From: Akkermansiaceae bacterium
GTDB taxonomy: Bacteria; Verrucomicrobiota; Verrucomicrobiia; Verrucomicrobiales; Akkermansiaceae
DNA: 6,006 nucleotides
NCBI GenBank assembly: GCA_025457805.1
Contig: JALOTR010000496.1
Span: 1 to 6,006, forward strand
Direction: 5' to 3'
Below are positions 1-5,177 of the stretch, piece after piece. Each line of letters begins with the position of its first letter. The first letter of the stretch is position 1. The notes beneath the pieces are model-generated. The model was not told the origin of the DNA. It worked only from the letters and a program-made list of their open reading frames with translations, and did no database searches. Made by a program: the position numbers and the translations under genes.

Positions 1-20
1 GATCAGGGCACGATTCGGTT

Positions 21-110
21 CCCTTCGCAATGGTTCGGGCATCATCCCTCTTTCATCTGCGTAAATCTGGGTCCATCTGCGGTTGAAAATTCCCTGGCTC
101 GATTACCCTG
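21..110 (+). repeat. Dispersed intergenic repeat, copy A
   Basis: This roughly 90-bp stretch recurs in the same orientation at 3720-3809. By eye, about 70 of 80 positions match between 31-110 and 3730-3809. The shared core carries two CATCTGCG words about 20 bp apart and ends in an AAAATTCCCT-like sequence. Read on the minus strand it contains AACCGCAGATGGACCCAGAT, a type of intergenic repeat I associate with Verrucomicrobia and related phyla (recollection, not searched). Weaker similarity may extend to the window's left edge, so the true left end is uncertain. It lies downstream of smpB and does not look coding. Confidence 0.75.
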
Positions 111-150
111 GGTCCACCCGGCAGCTGGGGCGTTCCGGCAGCGGAGTGGC

Positions 151-609
151 TCAGCGTTGGTTGAAGCGCGACATTTCCCGCTGGGCTTCGCGGAGTTCGA
201 CCTGTTTTTTGAGGTCCTGGCGTTGGTCTGAGTGGGTTTTGCCCTTGCCGACGCCGATTTCCACTTTCACGCGGCGGCCTTGCCAGTACATGCGCAGCAG
301 CGGCAGGGTGCAGCCTTTGATGGCGGTGGCGGAGGCGAGCTTGAGGATTTCCCGCTTGTGGAGGAGCAGGCGGCGCGGGCGCTTGGCGGTGTGGTTGAAC
401 CACTCGCCGGCGGTTTGCCAGGGCTGGATGTCGCAACCGTAGAGAAACACCTGATTTCCCTCCACTCGGGCGAAAGCGTCCGAGACATTGACCTTGCCGG
501 CGCGGATGGATTTCACCTCCGTGCCTTTCAATTCCAGACCCGCCTCGTATTTATCCAGAATGTGGAAATCGCGGCCGGCTTTCCGGTTGGTGGCGATTTC
601 CGCGCTCAT
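151..609 (-). CDS. smpB: SsrA-binding protein SmpB
   Basis: SmpB binds tmRNA (SsrA) and brings it to stalled ribosomes, where trans-translation frees the ribosome and tags the unfinished protein for degradation; it acts in the cytoplasm. The 152 residues match the family's usual length of about 150-160. Visible family motifs are NRKA at 8-11, LKGTEVKSIRAGKVN at 27-41 (the family's GxEVKSxRxGxxN signature), H73, RPRRLLLHKREI at 77-88, and a basic C-terminal tail from about 121 with GKGK and DQR, the tail expected to enter the mRNA channel. The ATG at 607-609 directly precedes MSAEIATNRKAGRDF, a normal SmpB beginning. No Shine-Dalgarno sequence is visible before it. The gene follows rpoZ by 46 bp on the same strand and is probably co-transcribed with it. 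I found no convincing terminator after the stop. Confidence 0.97.
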   Translation of the reverse strand: MSAEIATNRKAGRDFHILDKYEAGLELKGTEVKSIRAGKVNVSDAFARVEGNQVFLYGCDIQPWQTAGEWFNHTAKRPRRLLLHKREILKLASATAIKGCTLPLLRMYWQGRRVKVEIGVGKGKTHSDQRQDLKKQVELREAQREMSRFNQR

Positions 610-655
610 GGGGAGGCTGTGCTGGGAGCGTGTCCTGCTGCGGACACTGCCGGAA

Positions 656-859
656 TCAGGCCTCGGCCTTGACGACGAGCTTGATCTTGCCCTCGATGAT
701 TTCCTGCAGCGCGATGTCCGCCACGCCCATGCTGGGACGGGTGGGGATCAGCGGCGAGCGGCCGCTGTTGAGCTGGCGGACGCGTTGAGAGACCAGATTG
801 ACCAAAACCAGCGGGTCGGTGACGATTTCAGAGGCTTTGTCGAGGAGATCGCTTTTCAT
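656..859 (-). CDS. rpoZ: DNA-directed RNA polymerase omega subunit-like protein
   Basis: Omega is the small RNA polymerase subunit that helps fold and hold the beta-prime subunit. The 67-residue product carries the family pattern: a hydrophobic, basic helix LVNLVSQRVRQLNSGRSPL at about 19-37, then VADIALQEIIEGKI at about 46-59, corresponding to the conserved iALxEIxeG block. It is shorter than E. coli omega (91 residues) and lacks the long C-terminal tail, as in many non-proteobacterial omegas. The frame stays open for 56 codons upstream, but that stretch (MPLVRISGFTTRPGG onward) does not resemble omega, so the ATG at 857-859 is preferred. No Shine-Dalgarno sequence is visible. smpB follows after 46 bp. 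A 12-bp palindrome lies 45 bp upstream. The call rests on motif resemblance in a very short protein. Confidence 0.83.
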   Translation of the reverse strand: MKSDLLDKASEIVTDPLVLVNLVSQRVRQLNSGRSPLIPTRPSMGVADIALQEIIEGKIKLVVKAEA

Positions 860-904
860 AGGAGAACCGGGAAATCGCGAATGCGGACGCGCTTGCTCAA
901 ACGG

Positions 905-916
905 GATAACGTTATC
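905..916. promoter_or_regulatory. 12-bp perfect palindrome upstream of rpoZ
   Basis: GATAACGTTATC is its own reverse complement. It sits 45 bp upstream of the rpoZ start in the intergenic region, where a regulator bound to it could act on the rpoZ-smpB promoter. I could not place convincing -35 and -10 boxes around it, so the operator role is a guess from position and symmetry. Confidence 0.3.
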
Positions 917-974
917 AGGTTGCAAGGGCGGGACGTTTTCGCTCAAAACAGTGGGATGGAAAAATAGAATGAGT

Positions 975-992
975 CCCGGGATACCTCCCGGG
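975..992. other. Short GC-rich hairpin in the rpoZ upstream region
   Basis: CCCGGGA (975-981) and TCCCGGG (986-992) are perfect complements around the loop TACC. On the minus strand the stem is followed, after about nine bases, by TATTTTT. It might act as a second, weaker terminator behind the membrane protein gene or as part of the rpoZ leader; the sequence does not decide between these. Confidence 0.35.
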
Positions 993-1038
993 CGGGTGGT
1001 GAAACCAGAGATTCGGACAAGAGGCAAGTCTTATCTGG

Positions 1039-1070
1039 AAAAAGATGATCATTTCGCCCCGAAATATCAT
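1039..1070 (-). terminator. Probable Rho-independent terminator of the DUF3147-like gene
   Basis: On the minus strand, four bases after the stop codon, ATGATATTTCG pairs with CGAAAT-G-ATCAT across a GGG loop. This gives an 11-bp stem with one unpaired G (C1050 on the plus strand). The stem is followed one base later by five T residues (complement of 1039-1043). The stem, tight loop, T-run and position are those of an intrinsic terminator. The AT-rich upper stem makes it only moderately strong. Confidence 0.7.
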
Positions 1071-1074
1071 TGGA

Positions 1075-1470
1075 TTACTTGGGCATCAGGTCGATGCCGA
1101 AGCGGCGGAGGATGAAAACCGTGGCCCAGAAGAAGCCGGCGGTGAGCAGGCAATTCACGGCGAGGGCTGACCAGAAACTCCAGCCGTGGCGCAGCATCCA
1201 GGGCAGGATGAGGAACATCGGCAAAGTGGGCAGGACAAACCAGAAGGTGCCTTCCGCGTGGTTGGCGAGCCGCTCGGACGATTGCCCGGCCTGGTGCATC
1301 CAGATCATGGCGACCAGCGAGGTGAGGGGCAGGGCGATGAGAAGAGCGGAGAGGCGATCGTTGAATAGCTGGACCTTGTTCACCATCACGATGATGGCGG
1401 CGCTGAGGAAGAGTTTCACGAGGTCGGCTGAGGAAAAGGCGAGCAGTTTGTCCCAGGGGATCCGGTTCAT
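1075..1470 (-). CDS. Four-helix membrane protein, DUF3147-like
   Basis: The 131-residue protein is mostly hydrophobic, with four likely membrane segments at about 16-33, 37-58, 74-93 and 98-121. Short polar links separate them, and the end is basic (LRRFGIDLMPK). The NDRLSALLIALPLTSLVAM stretch followed by an FWFVLPTLPMFLILPWMLR helix resembles my recollection of DUF3147 inner-membrane proteins, whose function is unknown; this match is not searched. I chose the ATG at 1468-1470. An in-frame ATG at 1513-1515 would add 15 residues (MLPPAAILNLPPSTT) read through a GGTGGAA repeat and leave only 17 bp to the divergent gene. Neither start has a Shine-Dalgarno sequence. The gene appears monocistronic, with its own terminator just after the stop. 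Confidence 0.75.
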   Translation of the reverse strand: MNRIPWDKLLAFSSADLVKLFLSAAIIVMVNKVQLFNDRLSALLIALPLTSLVAMIWMHQAGQSSERLANHAEGTFWFVLPTLPMFLILPWMLRHGWSFWSALAVNCLLTAGFFWATVFILRRFGIDLMPK

Positions 1471-1490
1471 GGTGGTGGAAGGTGGAAGGT
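1471..1490. repeat. Short GGTGGAA tandem repeat in divergent spacer
   Basis: Two copies of GGTGGAA (1474-1480 and 1481-1487) are flanked by further GGT units, directly abutting the start codon of the minus-strand membrane protein gene. The 62-bp spacer 1471-1532 must hold the promoters of both divergent genes, and I could not recognise them in it. A separate inverted pair, CAGGCGGC (1503-1510) and GCCGCCTG (1539-1546), brackets the start codon of the plus-strand gene. Confidence 0.5.
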
Positions 1491-1532
1491 TGAGGATTGC
1501 GGCAGGCGGCAGCATAGTTTTAGGGTGGGCGC

Positions 1533-2369
1533 ATGCAAGCCGCCTGTCTGCCTGGAATCGCCGCCGCCGCCCTGGTCATCTCGCTCGCCTCCTGCGCACC
1601 GGGCGAGCCCCCTGCGGGCGGGATGGGAGCGCAGGCGCAGGTGGGGTCGAATCTCAGCGCCGCCCAAAAAGCCGCCATCGGCCGGAAAATCTGGCAAAAC
1701 GAATGCGGCGGCACGGTCAATGGGCTCACCACCTGGAATGCGGGTGAGGAATTTCCCTCGATGGGGATCGGCCATTTCATCTGGTATCCGGCCGGATTCA
1801 GCGGGCGTTTCGAGGAAAGCTGGCCGCAGTTCATCGCCTTCGCCAAACGCCAGGGCGCGACTCCGCCGCCGGTAGCCTCCGAGCGCCACAGCCCGTGGAA
1901 GAGCAAGGCGGAATTCACCCGCGATTTCAACGGACCGGGCCTGACCTCTTTGCGGAAATGGCTGGCGGCGAATGTCGGTTTGCAGACGGATTTCATCATC
2001 ACCCGTTCGCGCGCGGCCCTGCCCAAGATCCTCGCCGCGGCCCCGGCCTCCGAGAGGGCGAAAATCCAGGCCAACTACCAAAAAGTGGCCACCACGCCGC
2101 AAGGGACTTATGCCTTGATTGACTACGTGAATTTCAAAGGCGAGGGCATCCAGATGAGCGAGCGTTACAATGGTCAGGGCTGGGGCTTGATGCAGGTGCT
2201 CGGCGGCATGAAGGAGGTCCCGGCAGGTCCTGCGGCGGCCAGCGAGTTTGCCGCATCCGCCAAGCGCGTGCTCTCCCGCCGCATCGCAAATTCCCCGCCG
2301 GCGCGGGGTGAGAAACGCTGGGAAGAGGGCTGGCACAACCGTTGCAGCACCTACGGCCGGCCTTTGTGA
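1533..2369 (+). CDS. Conserved lipoprotein of unknown function, possibly lysozyme-like
   Basis: The 278-residue product starts with a hydrophobic signal segment (about 8-20) ending in lipobox L18-A-S-C21, so it is probably a lipoprotein anchored on the periplasmic side of a membrane. The n-region lacks the usual lysine or arginine. The mature part carries motif blocks that I recall as a conserved uncharacterised bacterial family: NECGG at 56-60, GEEFPSMGIGHFIWYP at 71-86, PW at 121-122, DYVNFKGEG at 198-206, QGWGLMQVL at 215-223 and a C-terminal RW...GW. E57 and E72/E73 beside invariant-looking G, N and H residues suggest an enzyme, perhaps one acting on a glycan such as peptidoglycan, but that is inference. 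An in-frame TAG at 1521-1523 leaves the ATG at 1533 as the only start, with AGGGTGGG just upstream as a weak ribosome site. It converges on the transporter gene. Confidence 0.85.
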   Translation: MQAACLPGIAAAALVISLASCAPGEPPAGGMGAQAQVGSNLSAAQKAAIGRKIWQNECGGTVNGLTTWNAGEEFPSMGIGHFIWYPAGFSGRFEESWPQFIAFAKRQGATPPPVASERHSPWKSKAEFTRDFNGPGLTSLRKWLAANVGLQTDFIITRSRAALPKILAAAPASERAKIQANYQKVATTPQGTYALIDYVNFKGEGIQMSERYNGQGWGLMQVLGGMKEVPAGPAAASEFAASAKRVLSRRIANSPPARGEKRWEEGWHNRCSTYGRPL

Positions 2370-2371
2370 GT

Positions 2372-2394
2372 GGGTGGAAATTTTGATTTCCCCC
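2372..2394. terminator. Hairpin in convergent intergenic gap
   Basis: GGG-T-GGAAAT pairs with ATTTCCCCC around the loop TTTG: nine base pairs with one bulged T. It fills most of the 32 bp between the stops of the lipoprotein gene and the nucleoside transporter gene, the expected place for a shared bidirectional terminator. No T-tract follows on either strand, so intrinsic termination would be weak. Confidence 0.4.
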
Positions 2395-2401
2395 GCAGAT
2401 C

Positions 2402-3537
2402 TCACATCACGAACAATCCTACGATTGCCGCGCTGGTAAGATTCGAAAGCGTCCCGGCAGCCACCGCCTTGAGGCCGAGGGTGGCGATTTCCGAGCGACG
2501 GTTCGGGGCCATGCCGCCGAGCCCGCCGAGCAGGATGGCGATCGAGGAAAAATTCGCAAACCCGCACAGGGCGTAGGCACGAGTTTCTGGCCGATCAGGC
2601 TGCCGCCCTGATGCATATCGTCTAACGGAATGCCCGCCAGCCACGCCACCGGGGAGAAGACCCAGCCGAGAATCCATTGCAGGCTCAGACCGGGAAATTG
2701 AAACCAGTTTCCAATACCTCCGAGCATCAAGTTGAGCAACGCGATGAGACCGATGAAGGCCAGCAGCATGGCGCCTACGTTCAGCGCGAGGTGGAGGCCG
2801 GTGCCGGCACCCATGGCTGCGGCGTCGAGCACGTTGGCGGGCTTGTCATCGCCTTCGGCAAACTCCAGCTCAGCCTCCAGCGGCACGCCGGTTTCCGGTT
2901 TCATCAGTTTCGCATAAAGGAGCCCTCCCGGTGCGGCCATAAAAGAGGCGGCGAGCAGGTATTTCATTTCCACTCCCATCGCCGCGTAGCCCGCCAGCAC
3001 GGAGCCCGCCACGCTGGCGAGACCGCCGACCATCACGGCAAACAGCTCGGACGAAGTCATCCGCGAAATGTAAGGCTTCACCACCAGCGGGGCCTCGGTC
3101 TGGCCGACAAAAATATTCGCCGCCGCAGACATCGATTCCGCACTGCTCGTTCCCAGCAATTTCCTCAACCCGCCACCCAGCAACCGGATCACCTTCTGCA
3201 TCAGGCCAAGGTGGTAAAGCACGGCGATGAGCGAGGAGAAAAACACAATCATCGGCAGCACCCGCAGCGCGAAGACGAAACCAATGCTGCTGTCGTCCGC
3301 AGTCAGCGGCCCAAACAGGAAATCCACCCCGGTTTTTCCAGCACCGATCGCATCCGACACCCGCTGGCTCAACCAATCCAAAGCCGTCCGCCCCGCCGGA
3401 ACGCCGAACACGATCGCGCCAATCCCGATCTGGATGACGAAGGCGAGGCCGACCGTCCGCCAGTTGATCGACTTCTTGGCATCGCAGAGCAACCAGGCAA
3501 TGAAGATGAAGGCAGCGATTCCAAGAAGTCCGAGCAT
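2402..3537 (-). pseudogene. nupC: Concentrative nucleoside transporter (NupC/CNT family), disrupted by deletion and frameshift
   Basis: An intact product would import nucleosides with H+ or Na+ across the inner membrane. Residues 1-319 are clearly CNT: an N-terminal helix (1-17), inner-membrane helices, [12 protein letters not shown] at 145-156 with the substrate-binding Q and E, the MKPET block at 212-216, and GGSLIGQK at 311-318. After K318-L319 (2581-2586) the frame runs into an unrelated 53-residue tail ending at 2419. The true C-terminus, [18 protein letters not shown] onward to the stop at 2402-2404, resumes only five bases later in another frame. The family's NEFVAY segment, whose glutamate also binds nucleoside, is absent in every frame. 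Restoring about 91 bp would give roughly 408 residues, close to E. coli NupC (400). The ATG at 3535-3537 is preceded immediately by CCAAGGA. An assembly error remains possible. Confidence 0.85.
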
Positions 3538-3640
3538 TCCTTGGTCTAACGCATCATTCGTGCCACCGGAAGCACCAACTCAGGGACTTGGCAGCAGGGC
3601 GATCCAGCGCGGGATGTCCGACCAGGATGAAGAGAAAATG

Positions 3641-3670
3641 AACCGCAGATGAACGGGGATGAACGCAGAT
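3641..3670 (-). repeat. Inverted partner of the dispersed repeat core
   Basis: The reverse complement of this 30-bp segment matches 3754-3783 at 24 of 30 positions, so the two form an inverted pair around 83 bp. On the plus strand it reads as a 10-bp period (CGCAGATGAA, CGGGGATGAA, CGCAGAT). The pair could fold in single-stranded DNA or RNA and resembles the ends of a small non-autonomous element. No transposase gene is in the window. It lies upstream of the broken transporter gene. Confidence 0.6.
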
Positions 3671-3719
3671 TTGGACGAAATTATGGCGTTTTGATCGTGG
3701 TCACGACACGTATTGCATC

Positions 3720-3809
3720 TCCTTCCCCATGGTTTGGGCATCATCGCTCTTTCATCTGCGTGGATCTGGGTCCATCTGCGGTTAAAAATTCCCTAGTTTG
3801 ATCACCGTG
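3720..3809 (+). repeat. Dispersed intergenic repeat, copy B
   Basis: This is the second copy of the repeat at 21-110, in the same orientation about 3.7 kb away. Similarity falls off sharply after 3809. Part of it (3754-3783) also pairs with the inverted segment at 3641-3670. On the minus strand its right end supplies the last codons of a possible 32-codon ORF. Confidence 0.75.
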
Positions 3810-3880
3810 GACTTGGCGGCACGAGGAAGCTCCCCGGAAATGGTGAGGCGCGGATCCGTTGCCGAATCCGCGCCTGACAT
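3782..3880 (-). CDS. Possible small ORF, 32 residues, unrecognised
   Basis: The frame begins at the ATG at 3878-3880 and encodes MSGADSATDPRLTISGELPR, continuing to KLGNF and a TAA stop. It is the only start in this stretch with a clear purine-rich site, GAGGGGGGG, about four bases upstream. Composition is ordinary for a protein, with no membrane segment or recognised motif. Against it, a 10-bp inverted repeat lies inside it and its 3' end is repeat sequence. In copy A the equivalent frame reads VIEPGNF and then continues instead of stopping. It could be a small peptide gene, a remnant, or chance. Confidence 0.18.
   Translation of the reverse strand: MSGADSATDPRLTISGELPRAAKSTVIKLGNF
3846..3875. 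repeat. Strong inverted repeat (10-bp arms)
   Basis: AGGCGCGGAT (3846-3855) and ATCCGCGCCT (3866-3875) are perfect complements around a 10-base loop. The stem is very GC-rich. No T-tract follows on either strand, so it is not a standard terminator. It lies in the roughly 500-bp gap between the transporter and the HAD phosphatase gene, beside dispersed repeat copy B. Confidence 0.6.
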
Positions 3881-3990
3881 AATCCCCCCCTCTGCAGATG
3901 GGCGACGTTGAATGGCAACTCGGTTTCCCCCCGGAACCCTTGTTGCCCGTCGCTCACGCGAGGTTGAGGACACTCTGGATAATATTTAAG

Positions 3991-4017
3991 ATTTGTAAAC
4001 AATAAATTTTTACAAAT
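3991..4017. other. AT-rich island with 9-bp hairpin
   Basis: Positions about 3978-4045 are strikingly AT-rich against a GC-rich background. Within them ATTTGTAAA (3991-3999) pairs perfectly with TTTACAAAT (4009-4017) around nine bases. The island begins about 20 bp past the stop of the minus-strand HAD gene, and the hairpin lies 45 bp past it. It may help end that transcript, or it may be an AT-rich protein-binding site. On the minus strand the stem is followed by CTTAAATATT, a poor T-tract. Confidence 0.4.
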
Positions 4018-4062
4018 TTTCAACCTTTCGGCAATAATTTGAGTTTCAAGCGCTTGCGAAGG

Positions 4063-4863
4063 CTATTTTTCGCTAAAAAAATGCTCCAGCGCCTCGATTG
4101 CCCCCTCGCCATGGACTCCGCGCGCCACCAAACCGCCGTTGGCGAGCACCTTCGCAGTCACTTCCGGCACCGCATTGGCCGGGCAGGCGGTCATTCCAGC
4201 GTGGGCGGGATCGAGCATTTCAAGATCGTTGTGGCTGTCGCCCATCGCAAAACACCGGGCGGCAGGCAGGCCATAAAGGTGGGCGATCTCGCTCAAACTG
4301 CTGCCTTTTTGGAAATCGCGATGACCGAAGCGCAGGTAAATCGAGTTCCGCTGCCAGGAAAGCTGGGGCTCCACCGTGATCATCGGCGTGATGCGCGTGA
4401 CGATCCATTCCATTTCCTCCAGCGTGCGGGAAATCAGTCCGGCGGGTTCGCCCTCCATTTCGATCCACTGTGCCCCCGTGTGCTCCTCCACTTCCTTCCG
4501 CATCCGGTCGAGCAGCTTGCGGGCGTGTTTGAAAAGCCCGTGCACTTCTTTCTCGCAGCGCTGGTTCCACGGCAGGTGCGGCACCCAGCGCCCGAAGGCA
4601 TTCGGCAGGTAAATTTCCCGCTCGCGGGCCACCACCCAGTCGGGAATGAAGGGAAACCGGCTTTCCACGAAGCCCTCCACCATCTGCGGCATCGAGCGAC
4701 CCGTATTGATCCCCCAAACGATCTGCTTCTCTTCCCGCAGGCGGCGGATGACTTCGAAAAACGCCGTCGGCACCGGCGGATTCCCTGCAGGATCATGGAG
4801 TGTGCCATCGAAATCGAACGACAGAATCGCGGCAGGCAGCGAGGGCGGGGGCAAGGTCTTCAT
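4063..4863 (-). CDS. HAD-superfamily hydrolase, Cof/IIB-type phosphatase
   Basis: The 266-residue cytoplasmic protein has all four HAD motifs in order: motif I DFDGT at 17-21 (nucleophile D17, acid/base D19), motif II NTGR at 53-56 (T54), motif III K186, and motif IV GDSHND at 208-213 (D209 and D213 for Mg2+). About 100 residues between motifs II and III form a C2-type cap, as in Cof and sugar-phosphate phosphatases. A complete motif set predicts an active Mg2+-dependent phosphatase; the substrate cannot be read from the sequence. The ATG at 4861-4863 is preferred because the longer GTG frame (4918-4920) would start inside the tRNA gene. No Shine-Dalgarno sequence is visible. The start lies 49 bp downstream of tRNA-Val on the same strand, so read-through transcription is possible. 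Confidence 0.9.
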   Translation of the reverse strand: MKTLPPPSLPAAILSFDFDGTLHDPAGNPPVPTAFFEVIRRLREEKQIVWGINTGRSMPQMVEGFVESRFPFIPDWVVAREREIYLPNAFGRWVPHLPWNQRCEKEVHGLFKHARKLLDRMRKEVEEHTGAQWIEMEGEPAGLISRTLEEMEWIVTRITPMITVEPQLSWQRNSIYLRFGHRDFQKGSSLSEIAHLYGLPAARCFAMGDSHNDLEMLDPAHAGMTACPANAVPEVTAKVLANGGLVARGVHGEGAIEALEHFFSEK

Positions 4864-4912
4864 CAGGGGAAGCGCCACCGCCGGGAAATCGGGAATCCAT
4901 CCGCGGAAAAGC

Positions 4913-4987
4913 TGGTACACGAGGACGGGATCGAACCGCCGACCGACCCGGTGTAAGCGGGTTGCTCTACCGCTGAGCTACTCGTGC
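4913..4987 (-). tRNA. tRNA-Val (anticodon UAC)
   Basis: The 75-base minus-strand sequence folds as a full cloverleaf. The acceptor GCACGAG pairs with CTCGTGT, the D-stem is GCTC/GAGC with AGCGGTA in the loop, and the anticodon stem ACCCG/CGGGT holds loop CTTACAC, giving anticodon TAC (reads GUA, valine). A five-base variable loop follows, then T-stem GGCGG/CCGTC with loop TTCGATC, discriminator A and an encoded CCA. The first acceptor pair is a G-U wobble (G1 with U72), which is uncommon. The gene is upstream of the HAD phosphatase gene and divergent from the hypothetical gene at 5178. Confidence 0.96.
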
Positions 4988-4997
4988 AGGGCGGCGG

Positions 4998-5027
4998 ATG
5001 ATTGCCACCTGCGCCTGCCGGGATCAA
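4998..5027 (-). promoter_or_regulatory. Possible sigma-70-type promoter of tRNA-Val
   Basis: On the minus strand TTGATC (complement of 5022-5027) and AATCAT (complement of 4998-5003) each match four of six consensus bases. They are separated by 18 bp, and the -10 box ends 10 bp before the mature tRNA. Position and spacing fit a tRNA promoter, but the boxes are weak. A short CCGGG/CCCGG inverted pair (5018-5033) overlaps the -35 box. Confidence 0.3.
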
Positions 5028-5061
5028 GCCCGGAGTGCGGCGAAAATTTTCCCCTCCGCGA

Positions 5062-5101
5062 TGCGACAATCCACGTGACGGCCGTCACAAGAATTGTCGC
5101 A
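5062..5101. promoter_or_regulatory. 40-bp dyad with CRP-like core in divergent promoter region
   Basis: A perfect 14-bp palindrome, GTGACGGCCGTCAC (5075-5088), shares its exact centre with outer arms TGCGACAAT (5062-5070) and ATTGTCGCA (5093-5101). The four-base links between them pair at only one position. On the minus strand the core reads TGTGA-N6-TCACG, nine of ten bases of the CRP-type consensus TGTGA-N6-TCACA. The arms read ATTGTCGCA outward on each strand, which could serve as -35 elements facing each gene. It lies between tRNA-Val (minus) and the hypothetical gene (plus). An operator is the likeliest reading; as RNA it would form a long hairpin. Confidence 0.55.
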
Positions 5102-5177
5102 ATCTCCCTGCCGCCGGGGTGATCGCTCCGATGCGGGCTTGCGGGTGGGGCGGGCAGGTGGTTTGCTGGACGCACGA

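Noticed and set aside
860..1027. N-terminal extension of the rpoZ frame
   Set aside because: The added residues do not resemble omega and cover the upstream hairpin and palindrome.
1467..2567. Minus-strand ORF of 366 codons opposite the lipoprotein gene
   Set aside because: Arginine- and glycine-rich antisense translation of a GC-rich gene; it spans two real genes and their ends.
2419..2592. Programmed frameshift in the transporter
   Set aside because: A frameshift alone cannot restore the NEFVAY segment, which is absent from every frame; no slippery sequence is seen at the junction.
2677..3549. Long plus-strand ORF of 290 codons opposite the transporter gene
   Set aside because: Its H/R/Q-rich, low-quality protein is a shadow of the CNT-coding strand, whose motifs are unmistakable.
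4864..4920. Upstream GTG start for the HAD protein
   Set aside because: It lies within the tRNA-Val gene and adds residues before the usual start of a HAD domain.
4039..4956. Plus-strand ORF of 305 codons opposite the HAD gene and tRNA
   Set aside because: Antisense to a complete HAD motif set and runs into the tRNA gene.
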